Positions 24,677-34,640 of a DNA stretch of 64,000 nucleotides are shown here, piece by piece. How positions within the stretch are numbered: the stretch's first letter is position 1; the number at the start of each line of letters is the position of its first letter. The position numbers were made by a program, and so were the translations under genes. Below the pieces are notes generated by a model. The model did no database searches. It worked only from the letters and a program-made list of their open reading frames with translations, and was not told the origin of the DNA. Source of the stretch: Rehmannia glutinosa (taxonomy: Eukaryota > Streptophyta > Magnoliopsida > Lamiales > Orobanchaceae). The stretch is from positions 124,001 through 188,000 of the forward strand of contig JABTTQ020001795.1 of NCBI GenBank assembly GCA_016081115.2, written 5' to 3'.

Positions 24677-25812
24677 TGCACCCTAAATTCAATTTTCATA
24701 TATTTTTAATTAATAGAATTTCCAGTTATAATTCTTTAAATGTAAATGTAACTTAAGAAACTGAAATTTTAAAAAAGAATTAATAAACGAGTCTATTAAA
24801 TATGAAAAAATTACTACACATTAAGAAATGTATTTTAATTATTTGAATATAAAACATGTTAGCTTGTTTAACCTAAACAAATTAATTTAGACTATTTTCA
24901 ATTTAAATAAGTAAGTATATTTCCATTATAATAGTGTCGATGAATATATATATATATACACACACACACATTAGTAATTTAAAACTATATATTTCAATAA
25001 GTTTCGAACACTTTTGACTGAAAAAGCATAAATTATTATGTTAAATTGCACATACATACGCACATGTGTATAATGTACTTGATCAAATTTTCAAATATAT
25101 TAATTCATGTTTATTAAAAGAGTTCAATTTATTTACATTAAATCATAAATACTTGTTTTTGGACTCAATCAATTTCATACATGGTAATTTTAAAAAATAT
25201 TCAAACTATACTAAAGGAATAAAAATAAATGCAATAAGAGGAAATTAAATAAGTATTATTATTTAAGGACTAAATGAAGTATTTGTTATTCACGGGTATG
25301 TTTGTGAAATTAGATAAGTTAGGGGAATTAGTATTTTGAACATTTTTCTTCATATGGAACATCAAAATCCTATAATTAACTTTTTTCTTTTCACTTTCCC
25401 AATAAATTTACCATTTCTTTTTCTATTGAATTATCATATATATTTTAATTGGCGAGAAAATTAAAAAATAATCATACATATATAATTTACATATTACTAA
25501 ACTTTAAATGGCTAGTATCTCTTACGAAATTTCCTATGCTTGTGATATCGTTAGAAATTTTTCAAAATCTAGTTTAATATGAAACTAATATTATTTGAAA
25601 TTTCAAAATATTACAAAAATTATAATAGAAATAAAACACACATTCAATTTTTGGAGAAAAATAGAAATACAAAAAGACTCTTATCTTGTAACTTACCAAA
25701 CAAAATTCTAAATACAAAGTTAAATTACTTGAATGACATTATAATTATTTATGCTAGAAGGATAATTATGTCTAATGAAAAATTTCAAGAAACCTTCCAA
25801 GCTATTCACACT

Positions 25813-25945
25813 TATATATATATATATAAATAATAAATAATAATATAATATAATATAATATATATAATAATAATAATATAATATAATATAAATTATATAA
25901 TATAATATAATATAATATAATATAATATAATATAATATATAGTAA
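25813..25945. repeat. TATAA/TAATA-type microsatellite
   Basis: About 130 bases of TA followed by TAATA and ATATA units that drift in phase, ending in ATAGTATAG-type variants. It is typical of a slippage-prone pentamer repeat. Confidence 0.9.
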
Positions 25946-26291
25946 TTATAGTATAGTATAGAATAAGCTTTGAAGGTCTCACCTTATTTTAATCTTTTGA
26001 AAGAAAAAAAAACATAGAGATGTATTCTAGTGTCTGACATGTTTTTTAAAATCTATAAGGTCCGAACCTATAAATTTCCAAATATTTGAATTTTATAAAC
26101 TTCTTAAAAAAGTAACAAGACTCTTACTTATTTTCAGATCTTAAAAATGATTTCACTTCGACAATTTAAATACAAATTTATATTTATATTTTGTAAGCTT
26201 CCTGATTGTACGATAATTTAAATAAAATTTACATAAATGAGCAATTATTTGATATGAGTAAACTTGATTTAACTAGAGAGATTGGTATTGT

Positions 26292-28741
26292 CACTAAAAG
26301 AAAACAATCAAATCCTAACAAAATAATTCCAACGAAATAGAAAATAGTTGGAATTTTTACAATTCCAACGGAAATTCTAATGCTACATTATATCGTTAGA
26401 AAATTCCAATGAAAATTCCAACGATAAAGAAAATCGTTGGTATAAGTTGTTGGAATTTTCGTTGGAATTTAAAACTTCAACGGAAATTCCAACACCACAA
26501 CAAACCGTTGGAAAATTCCAAAAATTTTAAAATTGTTGGAATAAACCATTGGAAATACTATTGGAATTTTAAAAATTCCAACAAAAAATTCAATCGCTAA
26601 AACATATCTATCATTGGAAATGTCTAACAAAAATTCCAATGGTAAACAAAATGTTGGAATTATTCGTTGGAATTCACTACAAGAAAAATGTTGAAAGACA
26701 ACACTCAAGGGACAAAGGTGATCTGCAAAATCGTTGTCTTTTGATGTATTAACAACGGTGTATGAGCAAACCGTTGTCTAATAGCGGGCTTTTTGTAACG
26801 ACAACGGTTAATTGGGGTCTACGACAACAGTTTTGTTAATCGTTGTCTATTAGCGGACTTGTTTTAGAAAGACAACAATGTTTACTAGCCTAAGACAACA
26901 GTGGATTCGTTGTGCATTTTTACCAATAAAACACAATGGTTTTTATAACCATTGTAAAAACTTGACTTTAGGTTGTTTAGCAACTTTATTTTTTTGAAGA
27001 ATATTACTAAAAGTTCTAAAGTAATTAGCACAATCATTAAAATCGAAAATAGAAAAATAATAAAACCAACTTTAGAATATTGCTAAAAGTTCTAAAGTAA
27101 TTAGCACAATCATTAAAATCAAAAATAAAAAAAATAATAAAACCAAACATCAACTTTAGAATATTGCTAAAGTGCTAATATAATTAGCACTATCAATAAA
27201 ATTTTAAAATAGAAAGCAAAAGTACCAAACATCAATTTTTTTTTTTATTTGAGAGGAACCAAACATCAATTTTAGAATATTTTAGAATACATTTAAAAGT
27301 GCCCACTACTTTACTACTACTCACACCCCAAAGCCTTTCAAAAAAAAAAAGAATATATTTAAAAGTGTTAAAGTGCTAGTGTACATTAACACTTTAATTA
27401 TAATAGAAAAGCAATATAATTAAAAGTGTTTTAGCATGCTAGCTTTTTGTCTAATTTGTAGAGGGCTTGGTGTCAATTAAAGTTTTCTCTATGGTGTTGG
27501 TCAACTCTCATTGTTATTGGTTGTACAATGACTCGTATTTGGATTTGTTGTATTTGATAATATTTGACATTTCCAATATTAAGTGCTTGGATTGTTAATT
27601 TGGATATTTAGTGTATTTTGATTATTTATGCAAATAATTTTCAGGAAAATATATTATAAAAGTGGACAATGAAAATAATTTGTAGATTTATAAAAAAAAA
27701 AACTTCCTCACTGTTATGTAATAAGTAACATACAACAGTAAAAACCATTGTCTAAATATTATGTTGTAAATATTTATGTTGTAAAAGAGTGAGTCAATAG
27801 ACAACGGTTCTTCACCGTTGTCTAATAAACCACACAACGGTGTTTCACCATTGCCTTTTGGGGAAATTCCTGTTGTAGATATCTGTGTTGTAAAAGATTG
27901 GGTTAATAGACAACGGTTGTTCATTGTTGTTTGTTTACAAAAATACAACAGTTTTGCAACTGTGTTTAACCGTTGTAGTTAACTAAAAAGACAACGGTGA
28001 AACACTGTTGTCTATTAGCGCCCTCTTTTACAACACAGATAGCTACAACAATTATTTTCCTTAAAAGACAACGGTGATTCACCGTTGTCTATTAGCATTT
28101 TTCTTGTAGTGGAATTTCCATTGGAGTTTTTAAAATTCCAACAGAAATTCCAATGGTTCAACATGTTGTTGGAAAATTCCGTTGGAAATTCCAATATTGT
28201 TAGAAAATTTCAATAGGGGTAAAAGATTTGATAGTATTATCCATATCAATAAAATATATCTTCTCTTCTTGAGTCAATCATATTGAAACTACATAGTTAA
28301 ATATGCTTGACTTGGGACAAATTGATGTTGGGTGACATACTGGGAAGTTAAATATATTAGATAATGAGATAAAATAATATATTGAATATTCCAATGGATA
28401 TATACCATTGGACTAAATTCTAATGGTATAACTCCGTTGGAATAACTGTTAGAGTTTTTTCCAACGATTATATATATATATATATTCCAATGATATAACT
28501 ATGTTGGAATTAGTGTTGGAAAAAATGTTGGAATTTTTTCCAATGGTTGTATATTCCAATGGATAAATACCGTTGGAAGTAACGTTGGAATATTTTTCCA
28601 TTGAAATTTTGCCATTCCAACGACAATTTTACCAACGATGCATTTTTTGTTGGAATTTCCGTTGGAATCGATAATTCCAATGGTAATTGGCCAAATTCCA
28701 ACAGATTTTTTTCGTTGGAATTTTCTTGTTTTCTTGTAGTG
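26292..28741. mobile_element. Non-autonomous CACTA transposon with subterminal repeats
   Basis: The left end is CACTAAAAGAAAACAA and the right end is the inverse of CACTACAAGAAAACAA, a near-perfect inverted repeat with the CACTA signature. Both ends are flanked by the 3-bp duplication TGT (26289-26291, 28742-28744), as expected for this superfamily. The outer 300-400 bp on each side are packed with variants of TTCCAACGGAATT in both orientations. In CACTA elements such subterminal repeats are bound by a TnpA-like protein. No transposase is encoded. A second element (26675-28111) sits inside. Confidence 0.85.
26675..28111. mobile_element. Nested CACTA-ended element with ACAACGGT subterminal repeats
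   Basis: Begins CACTACAAGAAAAATG and ends with its inverse, 16 bp perfect. The interior near both ends repeats ACAACGGT / ACCGTTGT, often followed by CTATTAGC, as direct and inverted copies. The flanks share GAATT on both sides (26670-26674, 28112-28116). CACTA elements usually make a 3-bp duplication, so the 5-bp identity may be partly chance in the repetitive host. No transposase frame is present; the centre is AT-rich. Confidence 0.85.
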
Positions 28742-28925
28742 TGTTTAACAGAACAATGTACCAATATAATTATAAATTTTTGTTTCACTGTCCCAACAGC
28801 CCATGTTTCTTTCTTTATTTTGCTTCTCTTCTTGCATTTTATCATTAAGAGGTGATTTTTGGCCTGAAATCCCATCTACATCCTTTTTATCAATTTTTTT
28901 TCTTCTAAATAAGTGATTTTTCCAC

Positions 28926-29162
28926 ATGGATTTGGGTTGTTTGTTTGTATTTTTCTTGTTTGTGATTTCGCCGTCTGGTACGGCGTTTTATTTCTCGGCG
29001 TCTTGGTGTGATGCTTCTTATAGGGACGAATCATATAAGCAAGTTTCCAATCTTGTGTATAGAGATAACAAATTAGATTATAGTCTTCAGCGGGTTACAA
29101 ATCTAGAATCATTTGATATTCTAGACACTATAGAGTTCTCAAAAAGTGTAGGTTTAATCTGA
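28926..29162 (+). CDS. Short secreted-type ORF or first exon, not recognised
   Basis: I do not recognise this 78-residue frame. The first ~20 residues (MDLGCLFVFFLFVISPSGTA) form a hydrophobic signal-peptide-like segment. The remainder is polar (ASWCDASYRDESYKQVSNL, then NLESFDILDTIEFSKS). The GC content is higher than that of the surroundings. The last residues run into a possible splice donor (AGT followed by GTAGGT, about 29148), after which the frame soon stops, so it may be the first exon of a gene whose rest is lost or displaced by the pararetroviral insertion from 29605. It begins about 185 bp right of the CACTA end. Chance ORF is possible. Confidence 0.35.
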   Translation: MDLGCLFVFFLFVISPSGTAFYFSASWCDASYRDESYKQVSNLVYRDNKLDYSLQRVTNLESFDILDTIEFSKSVGLI

Positions 29163-29604
29163 TTTTTATTATTAATCTAGATGCTAAGAATTTTTCATAG
29201 TTTCATCTTTATGATTGTTAATAGATTTGTTTTTATCTTCTATCAATGTATTGTTAATTTGAAATTAATTAGTAAACTTATTTTTCTTGTTAAAAAAAAA
29301 AACTCTAACATCACCCTAGTCCACAAACATAACTGAAATATAAAAAGGAGTTGATACTCCAAGCCTATGAATAATACTATTATTATTTGTTAAATGCTCA
29401 AAATATTAAAGTACATATCATGGACATAGAGAACGAGTATCCATCATTCTCTATGCCAACGTGATTTATTGAGTGTTTGCAAAACTTTTACTTTTAGAAA
29501 AATTGATTTATTATAGTAGAAATAGAATTAGTTGAGAATTATAACTTGGTAGTGTTTGAAAAAAGAATTAAAAGTTGAGAATGGGAAGCTGATAGTATTT
29601 TGGG
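29163..29604. other. Non-coding stretch, including a possible half of a small element
   Basis: No coding signal. From about 29468 a GTGTTTGCAAAAC block begins whose inverse (GTACTTGCAAACAC) is found at about 34866-34885, on the far side of the pararetroviral segment. The two may be the ends of one MITE split by that insertion. Confidence 0.35.
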
Positions 29605-30267
29605 GTAAATTCAGGAATGACCTTTTTTTAGGTTTCAGTTACAATTTTGGCCTTCATTATTAAAAAGATTCAAATATTCATAGAAGTACCCAATATGCCC
29701 TTTATAGCAAATAAAAAAACAAGATCAAATTCATTCCAGATATCACACAATATGAGCACCCTTATTTTTCTGTCACCTATTTTGTTCGTAGCATTGTTAC
29801 ACCTACTTAGATCCAATCTCTATTCAGAGGTTTTAAGTGGATCGTGTCAGGTTTCCAGCCGATAAATTTAACAGGGCAGGCTTCTGTAAAGATCTCACAA
29901 TTCTATGTTATCACTTCCAAACTAAGATTTATAGGTGAAAATGGAAATAGTCCATTACGACCATATCAGGTCCAACATGCTTCCGTAAAATTAATAAATC
30001 CCTTTAAAATTCATACCTTTCTTTGACCGAAAATTGCACCGGGTGAGATAGTTTGCAAAGCCACCCGTCAATAAATCACTTCTCCTAGACCGTTTGACAG
30101 ATGTCACCGCCCAACCTCATCAACAGGAAAGATGGTCTACATGTTAACCGACTCCTTTAGCAATAGCTCAACACATTCTTGGTTTGTTTCCTACTCCATG
30201 CGTATAAGATAATTCTTCAAAGGATAAATCAATAATACATTATAAACTCATGTTGAACAAAAGCATT

Positions 30268-30275
30268 CTTTTATT
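30268..30275 (-). terminator. Possible pararetroviral poly(A) signal
   Basis: AATAAAAG on the minus strand, about 215 bp downstream of the TATA box. In Caulimoviridae the poly(A) signal lies shortly downstream of the transcription start, giving terminally redundant RNA, and this spacing fits. Confidence 0.4.
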
Positions 30276-30484
30276 AAGAACTTAAAGAAAATTTATTACA
30301 TTAGTAATTTTCTTTTGAGAAGAGAATACATGTTTAGCCTCTCATATGAGACTTGCACTCGCTCACACATAAGTAGAAAACTTAAAAATACTCTGAAAAT
30401 TGAAACACTCAACTATTTTTACAAGGAAAATTTTATTTTGAAGACTAATCGATGTTGTTTGATGCATTTAGCCTTCTGAAACTC

Positions 30485-30700
30485 TTGTTTATATAGAGGT
30501 AAAGAATGTCTCTATCTTCCTGTATTATTGCACCCACTTGCTGAAATGAGTGGAAGCATACTCAACATCATATGGTTTTGGCCCTACTTTGTCTAGTATC
30601 CAAAGTATGTTGATAAGGCTCCCATTATCTGATGACTTTCTTTTTATGTCCTTTAGTTAGTGGAAGGAATCTTATAGCATCATTGCTTACGTCTTTTGCT
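30485..30700 (-). promoter_or_regulatory. Pararetroviral promoter-like region
   Basis: On the minus strand a GACGTAAGC element (plus 30685-30693), similar to the as-1 core of caulimovirus full-length promoters, lies about 190 bp upstream of a CTATATAAAC TATA box (plus 30487-30496). The TATA box sits in the long non-coding stretch after the last ORF, which is where the full-length RNA promoter is expected. Confidence 0.5.
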
Positions 30701-30776
30701 TGAACTATTAGCATCTAATTAGCTTAATGCCAATTTCTTGATATGACCCACCTTTTGTCTTTTTGGTAAGTGGGTG

Positions 30777-31927
30777 TCACATGCTACCACCCAATCTGAG
30801 GAATCTACTTTTTTGTGGTTCCCGAATTATTGGATACTTCGGCAGCTTTTGTGATTTTCCTTCTCCATCTCCGGGACGTCTCCGATCAATCTTCGGTCGG
30901 AATCCTTTACCAAATTCTGGTTCTTTTTTATTCGGACATTCTGGGAAAATATGATTTTTTTCAGTGGTCAATATGAGCCACATTACAATATTTCTGATGA
31001 GTTTCTTTACTCCCCGACAACTTGTTTTCCCAAAGAAAACTTTTCTTTTCTTGAATAGGTCTTCTGCAAATCTTGTTGTTTTTCCTGTCATGGTGTTTAA
31101 CAAGAATGATCCATTCACCGAATTCTGATAGAAATTGAACGGAAACTTGACTTTGTCCATCTCAGTAAGACAGACCCATAAACCCCATGCCCGTCTTGTT
31201 GAAATTTGATCTTCAGTGAAAGACGTAACCAGGGTAACTTCTTCTGAACTTGCTTCCGTGATAGTTTTGAAAGCTCGTTCTTCTAGTCTTCGAAGCCAAA
31301 TGTAATGAAAGGCTTCATGATTACCTTTTCCCATGGGTTCTGAAGCTGCACTAATGAAATACAATTCCAAGGTATCGCCGTATTTTAGGCTTTCATTGTT
31401 GGACCAACACTCGTAAACTGCTTCCTGGGTCCATTTGGGTAATAGTTTTATCTCCGGGAAAGTAGGGGAGATAGTATAGATTGAAGCCAAGGCTCCAAAT
31501 TCATACCACCGCTTGACCACGTGTGGATTGGAGTTTGGTAACATCCAAACCCTTGGTTATTTTCTAGAAATGTCAATCTTCGATCTTTTTGGATGTATCC
31601 CTTATCTTGCAATAAGTTTCTCCCATTTTTCTTGATATCCTGGCAAGAAGAAGAAACTTTCATCTCATTAGTATCAACCTTAGAATTACCCGTCATAGGC
31701 CTATGATTGATCTCTTCGTCCTTTACCTCAGACATGCTGGGTTGACATGATGACTCGGGATTTGACTCTGGAGTATCATCTTTTCCTTGGCCCAACATTT
31801 CTGCTAGCTTAGGACATGTGCTAGAGCTACTTGAATACTCTACTACGAGTTGGGGAGGCCCACGCTCTAAACGCTCCTTTTGCTTATCAGCGGCCCGGAG
31901 GAGTGACCCTTGAAATGCCAATCTCAA
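30777..31927 (-). pseudogene. Pararetroviral ORF with zinc-knuckle remnant (coat-protein-like), frameshifted
   Basis: Two overlapping minus-strand frames. 31448-31927 is serine- and glutamate-rich and hydrophilic. 30777-31544 (255 residues) contains RWYEFGALASIYTISPTFPE, RRAWGLWVCLTEMDKVKFPF and, near residues 180-205, a Cys ... NHIFPECPNK pattern resembling the CCHC knuckle of caulimovirid coat proteins with some metal ligands lost. The tail is basic (RPKIDRRRPGDGEGKSQK). The frame shift near 31545 splits it. Assignment to coat protein is inference; it could be a virus ORF of another role. Its position after RNase H is unusual. Confidence 0.5.
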
Positions 31928-31950
31928 TTGAGAATGAGATTAAACACAAG

Positions 31951-32070
31951 CTCGTATGCGATCGGTTACTTTGTCCCAATCATTCTTTTGTAACCTTCCG
32001 ACCAAACACGCTCGTATACGATCGGTTACTTTGTCCCGATCATTCTTTTGTAACCTTCCAACCAAATCAA
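31951..32070. repeat. Two tandem copies of a 60-bp unit
   Basis: Two direct copies (31951-32010 and 32011-32070) beginning CTCGTATGCGATCGGTTACT and CTCGTATACGATCGGTTACT differ at only a few positions. They lie between the RNase H remnant and the downstream ORF of the pararetrovirus. The 60-bp period would keep the reading frame. Confidence 0.85.
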
Positions 32071-32149
32071 CATATGGTCAGAGTGTCAAATTCTCGGAGA
32101 AGCATCTCAAGATGATCACCGAGGTGCCTTGATGATGTAAGGATGGAAT

Positions 32150-32570
32150 CAACTCCAATCCCCTCAATCTCTTGTTAGAAAATGTGCAAGAACATTTTCA
32201 TGAGATTTTATAATGACAATATCATAATCATAATATTGGCATTCAGCTTGGCATCTAAGTAATTTAGCCTTTTCTGGTTTAGATTCAATTTTGTTTTTCA
32301 GAGAAACCTTAACACTTGAATTATCAATTTTTAAAGTAAGCTTTTTAGCAAGTAAAAATAAAGGCCATTTTTTTAGGGTCGTTACTGCAAAGAATTCTTT
32401 CTCATTGATATGCTATCGATTTGCTTCACTATCTGTAAATAGACCGCTGCAATATCAGTATGGCACTTCTACGTTTGGTGTGACTTGTGTAAGAACTCCT
32501 GCCCACCAATAATTACTGGCATCTGTATATAGAACCAGTTCATCCTCATCTTGTGGAATTGCAAGTTTTG
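32150..32570 (-). pseudogene. Pararetroviral RNase H remnant
   Basis: Directly following RT on the minus strand: DELVLYTDASNYWWAGVLTQ carries the first catalytic Asp. HINEKEFFAV carries the catalytic Glu and LKIDNSS a further Asp region. Next comes a KLLRCQAECQYYDYDIV-like block near the end. A stop interrupts the SGLF-TDSEANRYH linker region only mildly, so this is the best preserved enzymatic piece of the insertion. Confidence 0.72.
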
Positions 32571-32625
32571 GAAGCTTTTTGCAAACTTCTTTGAGCTGAT
32601 TTATCCCTTCTTGATGTTCATCTTC

Positions 32626-33500
32626 TCATTTGAATATGGCATCTTTTTTGAGCAATGGGCTAAATACTTTCCTATAATGTGTCAGATTGTTTATGAACAT
32701 TCCAGCAAAATTAACAACTCCAAGAAAACTTTGAAGTTGTTTTTTGTCTTTTGGTGTATCTGAAAATCCTTGTATCGTTTCAACATTATGACTTTGTAGG
32801 ATGATTCCAAATTCATTGATTTCAATTCCAAGGAATTCAATATATCTTGTAGAAATTACTGCCTTCCTTTCAGAAATCACTAATCCCTCTTTGTGACAAA
32901 TATCTGAAAATATTTCCAATGTTTGGGATGTTCCTTCATGTTATTTCATGCGATAAGAATATCATCGATATACACGAACATGAAACTAAAATAATCCCCA
33001 AAGAGATTATCCATCTTCCTTTAATATATCTGGGGTGCGTTGGCCAATCCCATAGGTATCACGTTCCAAATATAGTGTCCCTGAGGTGTAGAGAAAATTG
33101 TGAACTTCTTACTTTCTTCTTCCATCTTAATCTAGTAAAATCCAGATTTGCAATCGAACTTTGAGAATATCTTGGCACCTTTTATGCAGTTAACCAGATA
33201 TTATCTACTTGGGATATAGTATCCATTAAATTCCAGAATGTTATTAATCCCTTTATAATTAACAACAAGTCTTGGCTTTCCTCTTTTGATTTCTCCATGA
33301 TTCCTGACTAAGAATCCTGGACTGTTGTATGAGAAACTCCTGGTGATATTAACTTAAGGTCACGAAGTTCCTTAAGTATCTTTTGCATATCCTCGCGATC
33401 TTTTTGGTGCATAAGGATTGGTTTGAATCTTACGAACTCATATTCTTTCCCTAGTTTGACTCTTAAGGAAACTTTGAGCTTGTTCTTATCCCATCATGCT
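32626..33500 (-). pseudogene. Pararetroviral reverse transcriptase, broken by stops
   Basis: The minus strand gives VKLGKEYEFVRFKPILMHQ at the RT start, a GHYIWNVIPMGLANAP block around 33040-33080, and the catalytic FVYIDDILIA motif around 32945-32980. An open frame at 32626-32919 reads GLVISERKAVISTRYIEFLG followed by DKKQLQSFLGVVNFAG, the caulimovirid thumb/connection block. Several stops and at least two frame changes separate these pieces. The enzyme would copy pregenomic RNA into DNA in the virus. Confidence 0.82.
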
Positions 33501-33719
33501 ATCCCATCATTTTGTATCTTTCTATGTCGAACCATATTGTAAAAAGGATAATAATATTTCACCAAATTTTCTTCGATCCGCCATCTTTGGATTCCGAAGT
33601 TTGACTTCATCACCACACTTACTGCGAAAATTGATAGGCATTTTTCGGTAAAATGCATTCTGCAGTTTTTGGACAATAATTTTATGATCACATAGTATTG
33701 TGAAAATAAGTCTTCCTGC

Positions 33720-34069
33720 CTCATTTTCTTGTATAAATCGTTTGAATGTTTGTAGGAAATTATTTCCTAACAAAACATATGCTCATGTATCATGTAAATA
33801 GATTGGTAGTGTTTTCACTTTGTACCATGGGGTTCTGTCTGCTCCACCAATTATAATTTCTGCTTGTTTAATTCCTCGATTAAGGATAAGAATCCTAGAG
33901 AAATCCCTTCCTGCAATAGCTGGTAAATATTCTCCAATTTCTTTAGGAAAAACCTCCGGCTTTGCAGTACATATTCTGGCACCTGAATTAATATAGGCGG
34001 TGAAATACTCACCAGATTCGCATATATCATTCCGATAGAAATATATATGGAGAATGGGCTAGTGGTCAT
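33720..34069 (-). pseudogene. Pararetroviral aspartic protease, catalytic Asp changed
   Basis: The minus strand reads EYFTAYINSGARICTAKPE, aligning with the aspartic protease start in which the family has Asp before (T/S)GA. Here the codon is AAT (Asn) instead of GAT, a single-base change. The reading continues through AGRDFSRILILNRGIKQAE and IIIGGADRTPWYKVKTLPIY to an in-frame TGA, then VLLGNNFLQTFKRF, the conserved protease-to-RT linker. With the catalytic residue changed and a stop in frame, no active protease is possible from this copy. Confidence 0.7.
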
Positions 34070-34640
34070 CTGATTCTGTATCTTTAATTCGCCACTGTGA
34101 ACTCCATTTCATCTTGTAATCTTTCCCAAGGTTTATGATCCTCAAGAAACTCAATTCTTAGTATAATTGCTCTGGGATTTTCCCTATTGTTCTTGTGATA
34201 GCCAGTTCAATTTCACCCATCTTTAGGCTTCCTTGATATCTTCTAACTAGAGGTTGTTGGAGATAATATAAAACATCACAAGGAAAGATATTATCCTTTT
34301 GAGTAATGTCAAATATTACTTCAACTTCTCTCCATCCTTCGGGGCATTTCAGCTCTCCTTGTGTTTTGAAAACATCTGGGATTCGCTGAACTATACTCGG
34401 TCTTTTTCATTCCCAACGACTACTGCTGATCATTCTGTCTTGTTGGAAAGACATCCTTCTTGGCTCAACTCGAGACTTTGACTTTTGTTGAAGACCGACT
34501 GATCTTGAATTTTCATATCAATCTCCTTTATAGTTGGGGACTCGATAAGTTCTGGTAGAACCACCCTGGCAAAGTCCTCAAAAATTCTTGGGACTTCAAT
34601 AAATTCCTTTCTAATGATGTATAAGGGGTATTTTGGGGTT

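Larger units (their letters stand above)
23691..26291. other. AT-rich intergenic DNA with simple repeats and diverged duplications
   Basis: No credible gene. A 20-bp unit (GTAATTATCAATTTACACTT) is doubled at 23963-24000. A diverged tandem unit of about 140 bp with the shared block ACCATAATTATGATTGCAAA occurs at about 24190 and 24340. Microsatellites are listed separately. Confidence 0.7.
29605..34640 (-). mobile_element. Degenerate endogenous pararetrovirus (Caulimoviridae-like)
   Basis: Read on the minus strand the order is protease, RT, RNase H, an ORF with a zinc-knuckle remnant, then a promoter-bearing non-coding region. No LTRs are visible and the RT is of the caulimovirid type (a GHYIWNVIPMGLANAP block and YIDDIL), distinct from the gypsy RTs here. 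Frameshifts and in-frame stops occur throughout, so it is a fossil. Edges are approximate: coding similarity fades near 34620, and the left edge is set only by the change of sequence character near 29605. The genus is not determined. Confidence 0.72.

Noticed and set aside
25579..25833. 84-residue lysine/asparagine-rich open frame
   Set aside because: Pure AT-rich composition running into the TA microsatellite, with no codon bias or motif beyond what AT-rich DNA gives by chance.
29844..30026. Plus-strand 60-residue frame starting MSGFQPINLTG
   Set aside because: Short, opposite in strand to the pararetroviral remnant, no recognisable motif, and the neighbouring frames are full of stops.
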